Of a DNA stretch of 64,000 bases, positions 23,710-31,717 are shown in pieces. Positions within the stretch are counted from its first letter, which is position 1; each line of letters begins with the position of its first letter. Under the pieces are notes generated by a model. That model had not been told where the DNA came from and did no database searches. It was given only the letters and a program-made list of their open reading frames with translations. The stretch comes from Streptomyces sp. ITFR-16 (GTDB lineage Bacteria > Actinomycetota > Actinomycetes > Streptomycetales > Streptomycetaceae): NCBI RefSeq assembly GCF_031844705.1, contig NZ_CP134609.1:186001-250000 (forward strand). The letters run 5' to 3'. Made by a program: the position numbers and the translations under genes.

Positions 23710-24480
23710 ATGGTTGTGCGCGCCACCACCCAGCTGTTTCGTGAGCGCCGCCGCCGTGCGGCCGACCGCACCTTCGGGGTGCGTCTGCTCGGCGCCGCCG
23801 CCGTCGCCGCGCTCTCCGCCGTGCCGTTCGCCCTGCTGCTGGTCCTCGTCGAGGGCAAGTGGCGGCCGCTGCGCACCGTGGACGCGAGTGCGGCGGGGCG
23901 GCTGCACCACCTGGCCCTCGACCACCCGGCCTGGACGAGCACGCTCCGCTTCCTGTCCGACTGGGTCTGGGACCCCCTGACGCTGCGCTGCGTGCTCGCG
24001 GTGCTGACGGCCTGGCTGCTGTGGCGCCGCGCCTGGCGGCTCGCGGCCTGGGCCGGGGTGACCGCGGTGGCGGGCGGACTGACGGGGCTGCTGGTCAAAA
24101 CGGTGGTCGAACGGGCCAGGCCGTCGCTGGAGGACCCGGTGGCGCGCGCGCCGGGCTTCTCCTTCCCCTCGGGCCACGCGATGACGGCGACGACGTCGTT
24201 CGCCGTGCTGCTGCTCGTCCTCCTCCCCCTGGTGCCCCGCCGGGGCCGGGCCCTGTGCTGGGCCGTCGCGGGCCTTTCGGTGCTGGGCGTGGGGTTCACC
24301 CGGGTCGCGCTCGGCGTCCACTGGTTCAGCGACGTGGTCGGCGGCTGGCTGCTCGGCCTCGCCGTGGTGGCGTCGACCGCCTGGGCGTTCGAGGCCTGGC
24401 GCGCCGACTCCGGCCGCCGCCGCAGCGAGATGACCGAGGGCCTGGAGCCCGAGCTGACGGAGACCGCCCCGGAGCGGTGA
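23710..24480 (+). CDS. PAP2-family membrane phosphatase
   Basis: A 256-residue integral membrane enzyme with about six transmembrane segments. All three phosphatase signatures are present: KTVVERARP (about residues 131-139), FSFPSGHAMTATTS and RVALGVHWFSDVVGGWLLG. This is the classical type-2 phosphatidic acid or undecaprenyl-pyrophosphate phosphatase signature. Its ATG directly follows the YihY stop. Together with the PAP2-lipid-kinase fusion two genes upstream it suggests a small operon for phospholipid or polyprenyl-phosphate turnover. Confidence 0.9.
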   Translation: MVVRATTQLFRERRRRAADRTFGVRLLGAAAVAALSAVPFALLLVLVEGKWRPLRTVDASAAGRLHHLALDHPAWTSTLRFLSDWVWDPLTLRCVLAVLTAWLLWRRAWRLAAWAGVTAVAGGLTGLLVKTVVERARPSLEDPVARAPGFSFPSGHAMTATTSFAVLLLVLLPLVPRRGRALCWAVAGLSVLGVGFTRVALGVHWFSDVVGGWLLGLAVVASTAWAFEAWRADSGRRRSEMTEGLEPELTETAPER

Positions 24481-24599
24481 GCTCACGACGCCCGGTCCGG
24501 CCCGTATTTCGGTTGCGGCGGGCCCCGGCGCCCGGTGGGGTACGTGCCAGGGGCGTCGGGACGCCAGGCGCGCGGTGAGCGAGGGCAGGACGGGGTCGT

Positions 24600-25805
24600 A
24601 TGGTCACCAGGCAGCCGGCGGCATGGCACCGGTCGGCGGTGCTCATGGCCCTGATGCTCGCCGCCTTCACCTTCAACACCGCGGAGAACCTGCCGGTCGG
24701 CCTGCTGGACCTCATCTCCCGGAGCCTGCGGGTGTCGGTGCCGGCGGTCGGCCTCCTGGTCACCGGATACGCCGTCACCGTGGCCGTGGCCTCACTCCCC
24801 CTCGCCCACGGCACCCGCGCCCTGCCCCGCCGCCATGTGCTGACGGGCCTTCTGGCCGCGCTCGTCGTCTCCAGCCTGGTCGCGGCGTCGGCCACCTCCT
24901 ACGGGCCGCTTGTCGGGGCGCGGCTGGTGACCGCGCTGGCCCAGGCGCTGTTCTGGGCCGTGATGGGGCCGGTCGCGGTGGGCCTGTTCGCGCCGGAGGT
25001 CCGGGGTCGGGTGGTCGGGGCGCTGTCCGTCGCCGGTTCGCTCGTGCTCGGTGTGCCCGCCGGTACGTGGCTCGGCCGGCGCGGCGGCTGGCCGGTGCCG
25101 GTCGCCGCGGTGGCGGGTCTGGGTCTCGTCTCCCTCGTGGTTGTCGCCGTACTGCTGCCGACCTCGCCCCCGCAGGACGAGCCCGCGGCCTACGCACCGC
25201 GTCCCGACGCCCGCCGCTTCGGGGTCGTCCTGGCGGCGGGGGCCCTGTCCGCCACCGGAGCGTTCACCGGCTACACGTACCTCGTGAAGTTCCTCGGTGA
25301 CGTGAGCGGCTTCGCGCCGGGCACGGTCAGCACCCTGTTCGTGGCGTTCGGTGCCGCGTGTCTGGCCGGAGTGAGCCTCACCGGGGCGCTGCTGGACCGC
25401 TTTCCGCACGCCTCGCTGGTCGTGGCTGTCGGTGTGCAGGCGGTGGGGATGCTGGGGCTATGCGCGGCCGGAGCCGACCGGGTGGCTGCGGTGGTGTTCC
25501 TGGTGCTGATGGGCAGCGCCCTCGGGCCGGTGTTCATGACCACGCAGAACGCGATGCTGCGGTGTGCGCCGGGCCGGACGGACCTCGCCCTGGCGGCGAA
25601 CTCCGGTGCGTACAACGCGGGCATCGCGGCGGGCGCGGCGCTCGGCGGGCTGGTCCTGCCGCTCGCAGGGGTACGGGGCGCCTTCCTTGTCGGCGGGCTG
25701 GTGACGGTGGCCGCCTGCGCGGTGCTGCTCGTCGGGACGCGGAGCGCCACGGATGCGGTCCGCCGGACCGTCAGGTCAGCCGGAACACCGGGCCGCGCGG
25801 GGTGA
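24600..25805 (+). CDS. MFS transporter, DHA1 (AraJ-like)
   Basis: A 401-residue membrane protein with twelve predicted segments. FTFNTAENLPVGLLDLISRSL near the N-terminus corresponds to the first helix and loop of sugar-efflux/chloramphenicol-resistance type DHA1 exporters, and GPVAVGLFAPEVRGRVVGAL to the helix 4/5 loop. Likely a proton-coupled exporter of a small molecule; the substrate is unknown. Its 3' end overlaps the end of the oppositely oriented vWA gene by 35 bp. The 119-bp gap upstream holds no clear promoter. Confidence 0.87.
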   Translation: MVTRQPAAWHRSAVLMALMLAAFTFNTAENLPVGLLDLISRSLRVSVPAVGLLVTGYAVTVAVASLPLAHGTRALPRRHVLTGLLAALVVSSLVAASATSYGPLVGARLVTALAQALFWAVMGPVAVGLFAPEVRGRVVGALSVAGSLVLGVPAGTWLGRRGGWPVPVAAVAGLGLVSLVVVAVLLPTSPPQDEPAAYAPRPDARRFGVVLAAGALSATGAFTGYTYLVKFLGDVSGFAPGTVSTLFVAFGAACLAGVSLTGALLDRFPHASLVVAVGVQAVGMLGLCAAGADRVAAVVFLVLMGSALGPVFMTTQNAMLRCAPGRTDLALAANSGAYNAGIAAGAALGGLVLPLAGVRGAFLVGGLVTVAACAVLLVGTRSATDAVRRTVRSAGTPGRAG

Positions 25806-27600
25806 AGGGCAGCGACGCGCCCTGCGGGATCAGGTAGGCGTGCTCGCGCCGGATCCGCAGGATGTCGCACCAGCCGTCGGTGATGACGAGGACGGGTGCG
25901 CCCGGCGGGAAGTCGTCGGCCCGGTGCAACAGGTCCACGCCGGGCTGGAGTTCGGTACCGCCGCGCCCGCGTATCCGCACCCGGCCGGCGATCTCGGTGG
26001 GCGGCAGGTAGCCGGCGTCGTAGGGGGCGGCGTCGCAGAAGACGACGCGTGCTGCGGGGACGTCGCGTGCCTCGGCGTACGAGGCGATGGCGCCGAGGGC
26101 CTTGCCGAGCAGGGTGCTGTTCATCGAGCCGGAGGTGTCCAGGACGACGCCGAAGGTGCAGCGGGCCGTCTCGTGCGGCGGGAAGTACCGTCCGGCGCGC
26201 GGGATGCCGGGGGTCGAGGCCTGCCGCCGTGCCGGGCGCGCGTAGGAGCGGACGGGCTCCGGCCGGGGGACGTACTCGTCGAACCAGCGGGCCAGTCGCG
26301 CGTCCCAGGGCACGGGCGGGTGCGACAGGGCGCGGATCTCCTGGATCAGTCCGGCGGGCAGGAGACCGCGCTCGCCGTACTGGTGCAGATCCAAGCCCTG
26401 CACCAGCCCGCGCCGGTAGAACTCGTCCAGGTCGGTGTACGGCCGGGCACCGGCGTGCGGCAGCGGCTCACCGAGGATGTCACCGGCGCCCTTGCCCCGC
26501 AGTGTCGCGAGCCTGCGGCGGCGGCGCAGGTCGTGCGCGATGCGGTCGTACACCTCCTCGGCGGACAGGCCCCGCAGGTCCGGGTCGTACAGCAGCCCTT
26601 CGGGCATGTCGCCGACGCGCATCTGGACGAGCCAGTCGTTGACGACGTAGTCGGCCGCGACGTTGAAGAGGAACGGGTCACGCCCTCCTCGGCGTTCACC
26701 GTGGCGCAGCGCGGCGTGCAGCATCTCGTGCGCGAGGACGAAGCGCCATTCCTCGTCGGTGAACCCGCACAGCGGGTTGATGTAGATCTCGCCCGCGACC
26801 GCGCTGACCGCCGCGACGGCGATGTGCTGCGTCCGGGCCAGTTCGGCGTCGGCCACGATCTTCAGGCCCGCGGCGAGCCCGCCGAGCAGGGGGTAGGACG
26901 AGACGAACCAGTTCAGGGCGCGGTCCCAGGGCCGCTGGGGCGCGAGCGCTCCGGTGACCCGGTCGCGGCGGCCGCCGGCCACGTCCATCGCGGCGGACAC
27001 ACTGCGGGTCAGCGCGTGCGCGAAGGCGGTCTCCCAGTCCGGGACGGCGGAGTTGTTCCAGGTGTTCCAGGTGGTGAGGACCTGGTCGGGGTGGTCCCCC
27101 GCGGTGCCGCAGTGCTCGTAGGCGGCGGGGATGCCGTCGCGGCGCCACCGGGCGGCGAGCAGCTCCTCGTCACCGCCCGGGAAGGACTCCGGCAGGGCGC
27201 CGGGCGGCCGGCCCATCGGATGGGTGAGCAGGAAGCGGTTGACGACGGCGCAGCGCGCCGCGAGGTCGAAGCGGTCGGGCTGTCGGCGCGGTTCGTCCGC
27301 CGAGGCGGGCACATGGCCGAACCCGAGATGCAGCAGACAGTGGGCCAGCGCCCATGCCCACTCCGCCGGATCGGCCCGTTTGGTGGGGTGGACGTGGATG
27401 GTGCCGTTCGAGGTGACGGCGGCCAGTCCCCCGGCGGGGGTCAGCGCGCACTTGGCCTGGCGGCACACGGACGCCTCGACGGCCGCGAACGCCGGGCTGC
27501 GCTTGACGAGCACGAGCCCGGCGGCGAAGGCCTCGGCGGCCGGGTCAAACGTGTTCTTCCCGCCCTTGCCGCCGCCCCTGCGCCCGCCGGCCGCCTTCAC
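25771..27600 (-). CDS. vWA-like metallopeptidase (DUF2201 type) paired with MoxR ATPase
   Basis: A 609-residue cytosolic protein. An HExxH metallopeptidase motif is at residues 291-295 (RFVLAHEMLHAALRHGERR), preceded by IYINPLCGFTDEEW, and a von Willebrand A-type domain lies at the C-terminus (FGVVLDTSGSMNSTLLGKAL, near residue 486, a complete DxSxS MIDAS). This is the DUF2201 N-terminal plus vWA arrangement. The GTG start at 27600 overlaps the stop of the upstream MoxR gene by 4 bp (GTGA). The frame is open well upstream, but that part shadows the ATPase gene. The pair probably works as an ATP-driven remodelling machine with a protease-like partner; targets are unknown. Confidence 0.87.
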   Translation of the reverse strand: MKAAGGRRGGGKGGKNTFDPAAEAFAAGLVLVKRSPAFAAVEASVCRQAKCALTPAGGLAAVTSNGTIHVHPTKRADPAEWAWALAHCLLHLGFGHVPASADEPRRQPDRFDLAARCAVVNRFLLTHPMGRPPGALPESFPGGDEELLAARWRRDGIPAAYEHCGTAGDHPDQVLTTWNTWNNSAVPDWETAFAHALTRSVSAAMDVAGGRRDRVTGALAPQRPWDRALNWFVSSYPLLGGLAAGLKIVADAELARTQHIAVAAVSAVAGEIYINPLCGFTDEEWRFVLAHEMLHAALRHGERRGGRDPFLFNVAADYVVNDWLVQMRVGDMPEGLLYDPDLRGLSAEEVYDRIAHDLRRRRRLATLRGKGAGDILGEPLPHAGARPYTDLDEFYRRGLVQGLDLHQYGERGLLPAGLIQEIRALSHPPVPWDARLARWFDEYVPRPEPVRSYARPARRQASTPGIPRAGRYFPPHETARCTFGVVLDTSGSMNSTLLGKALGAIASYAEARDVPAARVVFCDAAPYDAGYLPPTEIAGRVRIRGRGGTELQPGVDLLHRADDFPPGAPVLVITDGWCDILRIRREHAYLIPQGASLPFTPRGPVFRLT

Positions 27601-28658
27601 CGCCGGGCCTCGACGAGCCGGGGCATGTCCCGCGCGGCGTCGACGAGGAACCAGGCGGGCAGCACGGGCAGTCCGTCGGCGTCGTCCGCGATGACGGTCT
27701 GCGCGACCTCGACCGAGATCTCGGCGAGCTGCACGAGCAGCGACTTGGCCCGGTAGGCGGTCTGCCGCAGCGACGGCGAGACGTGCTCCTTCTCGCGCGG
27801 CAGCTCCTTGACCAGGCGTCCCCGGAACGCGTCGGCCAGGTAGTAGAGCAGGTCGCGGTCCTCGGGGCGCCCCGGCCAGGAGGCGTCGCCCTTGAGGATC
27901 GCCTCGATGCCGAAGGCATGACGGACGATCTTCGCGTAGCCGCAGAAGGAGACGGCATGGGCGGGTGTCAGCGTGCCGTGCACGAGGACCTTCAGCGTCT
28001 CCTCGTCGATCTCCGGCCCGAAGGAGTGCAGCGCGTCCGAGAGCATGTGCCAGGAGCGGGGGGTGGAGAACGGCTCCTCGGTCTTGGGCGGCTGCGACCA
28101 CAGGTGGTCGGGGCGGTCGACGAGGTAGTCCGTCACCCACGGGTGGACGCCGTTCTCGCCCGCCCACACCAGCCAGTCCGCCGCCGAGGCCCGGAGGTGG
28201 ACATGGGTGAGGCGGTTGACCAGGGCGGAGGCGATGGGCCGTGCCAGCGCGTTGTCCGTGGCACGGTTGCCGGCCCCGATGACGATCGAGCCGGCGGGCA
28301 GCTCGTAGGACCCGATGCGCCGGTCCAGGATCAGCGAGTAGAAGGCCTTCTGCACATCGGGGGTGGCCGCGTTGAGTTCGTCGAGGAAGAGGCAGTACGG
28401 CTCGTCGCGGGCGATGGACTCCGGCGGGCAGAACACCGACCGTCCGTCGCGGATCTGGGGCACTCCGATCAGGTCCTCCGGCGCGAGCTGGGTCCCGAGG
28501 AGGCTGACGCAGTCCAGCCCCAGGGACTCGGCGAACTTCCGTACGAGCGACGACTTGCCGATCCCGGGCGCTCCCCACAGGAACACGGGCCGCACGGTGG
28601 CGAGGCCCAGCAGCAGTTCGGGGATCTGAGCGGGAGTGACGGTGACGGCAGCCTGCAC
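27597..28658 (-). CDS. MoxR-type AAA+ ATPase
   Basis: A 353-residue AAA+ ATPase. Walker A is LWGAPGIGKSSLVRKFAESL (about residues 28-47) and Walker B is CLFLDELNAATPDV; sensor 1 is VIGAGNRATDNALA, and the arginine-finger region follows in RLTHVHLRASAADW. MoxR-type proteins act with vWA-domain partners as chaperones for protein or metal-cofactor assembly. The start is the GTG at 28658. It overlaps the vWA/metallopeptidase gene by 4 bp, so the two proteins are probably made together. A 10-bp palindrome overlaps its ribosome site. Confidence 0.9.
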   Translation of the reverse strand: MQAAVTVTPAQIPELLLGLATVRPVFLWGAPGIGKSSLVRKFAESLGLDCVSLLGTQLAPEDLIGVPQIRDGRSVFCPPESIARDEPYCLFLDELNAATPDVQKAFYSLILDRRIGSYELPAGSIVIGAGNRATDNALARPIASALVNRLTHVHLRASAADWLVWAGENGVHPWVTDYLVDRPDHLWSQPPKTEEPFSTPRSWHMLSDALHSFGPEIDEETLKVLVHGTLTPAHAVSFCGYAKIVRHAFGIEAILKGDASWPGRPEDRDLLYYLADAFRGRLVKELPREKEHVSPSLRQTAYRAKSLLVQLAEISVEVAQTVIADDADGLPVLPAWFLVDAARDMPRLVEARR

Positions 28659-28661
28659 GCG

Positions 28662-28671
28662 GGAACGTTCC
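28662..28671. promoter_or_regulatory. Palindrome overlapping the MoxR ribosome-binding site
   Basis: GGAACGTTCC is a perfect 10-bp palindrome ending 3 nt before the GTG at 28658, and contains part of the purine-rich ribosome site. It could bind a regulator or hide the site in RNA structure. Confidence 0.35.
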
Positions 28672-28766
28672 TTCGGATTCTGGGAGTCGGAGACCGCCAG
28701 TATGCGGAGCCCCCGGGGCGCACGCAGCCGAATTTCGCCGCCACCCCACGGGCACGGGGGCCGGTC

Positions 28767-29717
28767 TCAGAGCTCCGGGGCGCCGCGCTTGAGGTAGGAG
28801 CTGACCGGTCCCGACTCCAGCCGGTCGACGCCGTCGAGCGACCCGATGCGCTCGGTGACGTACGTGTGGAGAGCCCGGGCGTCCCGGCAGACGGCGACGG
28901 CGACCAGGTTGTGCGGGCCGGTCGTGGTGCCGACGAAGGCCGCCTCGGGGTCATCGGCCAGCGCCCGGGCGACGCCGCCGAGCCGGGCGGGGGTGACGGT
29001 CAGCCACAGCACGCAGGAGACGAAGTAGCCGAACAGGCCGGAGTCGACCTCGACATCGAGCTGGAGGACGCCCGAGCGGCGCAGTTCGGTCAGCCGGCGG
29101 CGTACGGCCGACTCCGACCAGCCGATCCGCCGGGCCAGGTCCGGGTAGGCGGCCCGGCCGTCCGCGGCCAGCGCGGGCAGCAGCCGGCGGTCGAGGTCGG
29201 TCAGCTCCACCGGGGCGCCGTCCTCGACGGGATCCGGCCGCAGTGCGGTGACCTGGTCGTCCGTCAGCGCCAGGGTGCGGCCGATCCAGCGGCGGTCCAT
29301 CACCGGGCGCAGCAGCCGGTGTGCGTCGACGTGGGTGATCTGCGGAGCCCGGCCCAACGCCTCCAGCGGGGCGGGGCCTTCGCCCGGAACCCGGAAGACG
29401 CAGACGACCTCGGTGCCGCTGGAGACGACGGCCACCCAGGCGGTGTCGGGGCGGCGGGCCAGCGCGCGGGCGAGCGGGGCGCTCCCGGAGGGCAGCACCC
29501 GCAGGCGCACCAGCCATTCGGCGTGGCCGATGCGATGGCTGTCGGTCACCCCGGCGACCCGCGCGATTCCCCTGGCCCGGAATCTGCTGAACCTGCGCGC
29601 CACGGTGCGGTCGGAGACGTCGAGCACGTCGGCGATCCTGCTGAAGGCGGCCCGCCCGTCGACCTGGAGGGCGTGCAGGAGCCGCAGGTCGAGTGCGTCC
29701 AGCGTGACCGAATCCAC
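28767..29717 (-). CDS. Two-domain Lrp/AsnC-family regulator
   Basis: A 316-residue regulator built as two Lrp units in tandem. The first helix-turn-helix is LDLRLLHALQVDGRAAFSRI...VSDRTVARR, followed by a RAM-like domain. A second unit starts near residue 165 with LDRRLLPALAADGRAAYPDL and its own RAM domain. Duplicated Lrp proteins of this length are common in Streptomyces. GTG 29717 is preferred because TACACT sits 6 nt upstream, indicating a leaderless transcript. It is divergent from the VOC protein gene, its likely target, and a 7-7-7 inverted repeat lies between them. The effector, perhaps an amino acid, is unknown. Confidence 0.88.
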   Translation of the reverse strand: MDSVTLDALDLRLLHALQVDGRAAFSRIADVLDVSDRTVARRFSRFRARGIARVAGVTDSHRIGHAEWLVRLRVLPSGSAPLARALARRPDTAWVAVVSSGTEVVCVFRVPGEGPAPLEALGRAPQITHVDAHRLLRPVMDRRWIGRTLALTDDQVTALRPDPVEDGAPVELTDLDRRLLPALAADGRAAYPDLARRIGWSESAVRRRLTELRRSGVLQLDVEVDSGLFGYFVSCVLWLTVTPARLGGVARALADDPEAAFVGTTTGPHNLVAVAVCRDARALHTYVTERIGSLDGVDRLESGPVSSYLKRGAPEL

Positions 29718-29723
29718 CAGGAC

Positions 29724-29729
29724 AGTGTA
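29724..29729 (-). promoter_or_regulatory. Leaderless -10 box for the Lrp gene
   Basis: TACACT on the minus strand, 6 nt before the GTG start at 29717. Confidence 0.5.
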
Positions 29730-29750
29730 GGCCGGTGTCGCATACCGGCC
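29730..29750. promoter_or_regulatory. Inverted repeat (7-7-7) between Lrp and VOC genes
   Basis: GGCCGGT-N7-ACCGGCC is a perfect 7-bp inverted repeat directly upstream of the -10 box of the Lrp gene. It is a likely operator for autoregulation and control of the divergent VOC gene. Confidence 0.55.
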
Positions 29751-29793
29751 CGGTGGCGGAAGCCAGGAGCCCCGGGCGGGCGGCGGGCGAACC

Positions 29794-30678
29794 ATGGGAT
29801 CCATGACAGGCGACATCCACGGCATCCATCACACCGGCATCCTCACCCGTGACCTCGACGGTCTCGAACGGGCCTACATCTCCCTCGGGTTCACCCTCAG
29901 CCCCCGCTCACGGCATCTGCTGTCCGGGCGCCCCGGACAGGCGCCGGTGCCCGGCTGCACCGCCAACCGGTGCGCCCTGTTCGGCGGGTCGTACATAGAA
30001 CTGCTCGGCATCGTCGACGAGTTGGCCCCCGACCCCTGGCACACGCGGGCGATGGCCGACGGGTACGAGGGATTGAAGCTGATCAACTTCGACACGGACG
30101 ACGCCGGGGCCACCGACCGCCGGCTGACCGGCATGGGGCTGCGCACGTCGGGGGTGCTCGACCTGGAACGCGACGTCGACACCGAGGAGGGGCCGCGCAC
30201 GGTCCGGGCCCGGGCGGTGCATCTCGACCCGGGCTCGACACCGGAGGGCCATGTGGGGTTCGCGCAGCATCTGACCCGCCGGTATGTGCACCAGCCGCGC
30301 TATCTGACCCATCCGAACGGCGCCCGCGGCCTCGCCGCGGTCCTCGTGGTGGTCGACGACGCCGGGGTCGGGGCGGTCACGGACCGGTACGCCCGCATCC
30401 TCGGGGCGGCCCCCGCGCAGGAGGGCCCGGTCACCGTGCTGGACGCGGGGGCCGCGCGGCTGCGGATCGTCCGTGCCTCGGACGCCGAGGAGGTGCTGCC
30501 GGGCGAGCCCGCTCCGGCCCCCTCGTATCCGGCCGCCCTGACCGTCGCGGTCGACGACGTCCACCGGGCCCGTGCCCTCGTCGAGGACGGCGGCACCGCG
30601 ACCCGGCCGGCCGCCGGCGGCTTCTTCGTCTCGGCGCGCGACGCGTACGGGGCCGGGCTGTTCTTCACCGCCCGCTGA
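29794..30678 (+). CDS. VOC-superfamily (glyoxalase-like) protein
   Basis: A 294-residue protein with two repeats of the vicinal-oxygen-chelate fold. The first begins GIHHTGILTRDLDGLERAYISLGFTL, with His in the metal position and YIELLGIVDE supplying a Glu; the second spans about residues 180-290 (GLAAVLVVVDDAGVGAVTDRYARILGAAP). It resembles the Glyoxalase_3 group. An ATG at 29803 is an equally good start. It is divergent from the Lrp-type regulator. Such proteins include dioxygenases, glyoxalases and drug-binding proteins; substrate unknown. Confidence 0.83.
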   Translation: MGSMTGDIHGIHHTGILTRDLDGLERAYISLGFTLSPRSRHLLSGRPGQAPVPGCTANRCALFGGSYIELLGIVDELAPDPWHTRAMADGYEGLKLINFDTDDAGATDRRLTGMGLRTSGVLDLERDVDTEEGPRTVRARAVHLDPGSTPEGHVGFAQHLTRRYVHQPRYLTHPNGARGLAAVLVVVDDAGVGAVTDRYARILGAAPAQEGPVTVLDAGAARLRIVRASDAEEVLPGEPAPAPSYPAALTVAVDDVHRARALVEDGGTATRPAAGGFFVSARDAYGAGLFFTAR

Positions 30679-30739
30679 GGCGGCTCCGGCCCCCGCCCTC
30701 CCCCCGACCTGTTCGCCCTGCCACCGTCAAAGGACACCC

Positions 30740-31252
30740 GTGTTCACCACTCTCCTGCTTCTCGCCTGCCCGACAGCGGTGTTCCGGCTGCTGGGCGCCC
30801 TGGGCGCCGGCCGGTTCGCGACCTGGCGCGCCGCGTTCACCCATGGCCTCGCCGTGATGCTGCTGGCCACGGCCGCAGCGCATTTCGCCCCCGCCGGTGC
30901 CGGCCCGGTGCCCGGCAACGAGGACCTGGCCGCCATGGTCCCGCCCTTCGTCCCGTTTCCCCGGCCGGTCGTGTATGCGACCGGCGTCCTGGAGCTGCTC
31001 GGCGCGGCGGGGCTCGTCCGGACGTCGGCCCGACGGGCGGCCGGGACCGGCCTGGCCGTGCTGTTCCTGCTGATGTTCCCGGCCAATGTGTACGCCGCCC
31101 TCGACGACATCCCCCTCGACGGCGAACCGGCCACGCCCCTGTGGTTCAGGATCCCCGAACAGCTCGTGTTCATCGGCGTCGCCCTGTGGGCAGCCGCGCC
31201 GGCCCGCGCCGCCCGCCGTCCGCGACAGGAGCACGAGCACCGCCTCGTCTGA
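30740..31252 (+). CDS. DoxX-like four-helix membrane protein
   Basis: A 170-residue membrane protein with four to five hydrophobic segments and the DoxX-type motif PFPRPVVYATGVLELLGAAGLV. The GTG at 30740 has AAAGGA 5 nt upstream. DoxX-type proteins have been linked to redox and sulfur metabolism or to membrane complexes, but the exact function is unclear. It follows the VOC gene by 61 bp and precedes the ArsR-SulP operon; the operon boundary is probably the inverted repeat at 31280. Confidence 0.8.
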   Translation: MFTTLLLLACPTAVFRLLGALGAGRFATWRAAFTHGLAVMLLATAAAHFAPAGAGPVPGNEDLAAMVPPFVPFPRPVVYATGVLELLGAAGLVRTSARRAAGTGLAVLFLLMFPANVYAALDDIPLDGEPATPLWFRIPEQLVFIGVALWAAAPARAARRPRQEHEHRLV

Positions 31253-31279
31253 TCCGGCGCCCGTCCGGATCAGCACATC

Positions 31280-31305
31280 GTGAATTGCGAAATTCTGCAA
31301 TTCAC
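31280..31305. promoter_or_regulatory. ArsR operator: 9-8-9 inverted repeat
   Basis: GTGAATTGC-N8-GCAATTCAC is a perfect 9-bp inverted repeat, AT-rich against its surroundings. It lies 71 bp upstream of the first ArsR-type gene and is probably where the repressor controls the ArsR-SulP-anti-sigma operon. Confidence 0.7.
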
Positions 31306-31319
31306 TACATGCTGTGGTG

Positions 31320-31349
31320 GCCGTGCCCGCAGGTAGCCGCGGGCACGGC
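31320..31349 (+). promoter_or_regulatory. Stem-loop in the 5' leader of the ArsR-SulP operon
   Basis: GCCGTGCCCGC pairs perfectly with GCGGGCACGGC across an 8-nt loop. It lies between the operator and the ArsR start at 31376 and could be a terminator, attenuator or stability element. Confidence 0.45.
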
Positions 31350-31375
31350 GCCAGGCGACGAGGAGTGCTGGAGAC

Positions 31376-31717
31376 GTGCCGGTTCCGCTGTACCAGGCCA
31401 AGGCCGAGTTCTTCCGGATGCTCGGACACCCGGTCCGCATACGGGTGCTGGAGCTGCTGCAGGCCGGTCCGATGCCGGTACGGGAACTGCTGTCGGCCAT
31501 AGAGGTGGAGCCCTCCGCCCTCTCCCAGCAACTGGCCGTGCTGCGCCGCTCCGGCATCGTCACCGCCACCCGTGAGGGCTCGACGGTCGTCTACGAGCTG
31601 GCGGGCGGGGACGTGGCCGAGCTGATGCGGGCCGCGCGGCGGATCCTGACGGAGATGCTGGCCGGGCAGAACGAACTGCTGGCCGAGTTGCGGGAAGCCG
31701 AGGTCACCGCACCGTGA
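31376..31717 (+). CDS. ArsR-family winged-helix repressor (first copy)
   Basis: A 113-residue regulator. FFRMLGHPVRIRVLELLQAG, MPVRELLSAIEVEPSALSQQ and the wing VTATREGSTVVYELAG form the ArsR winged helix. No metal-binding cysteines are present, so it probably does not sense a classical thiophilic metal. It overlaps the SulP gene by 4 bp (GTGA). A close relative lies at 34922-35284, about 60% identical, so two ArsR genes flank the SulP cluster. It probably controls the operon through the 9-8-9 repeat. Confidence 0.9.
   Translation: MPVPLYQAKAEFFRMLGHPVRIRVLELLQAGPMPVRELLSAIEVEPSALSQQLAVLRRSGIVTATREGSTVVYELAGGDVAELMRAARRILTEMLAGQNELLAELREAEVTAP

Noticed and set aside
25771..28755. A 994-codon open frame that looks like a MoxR-vWA fusion
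   Set aside because: The upstream third is out of frame with the ATPase gene, which has its own motifs and start; the two proteins are separate and overlap by 4 bp.
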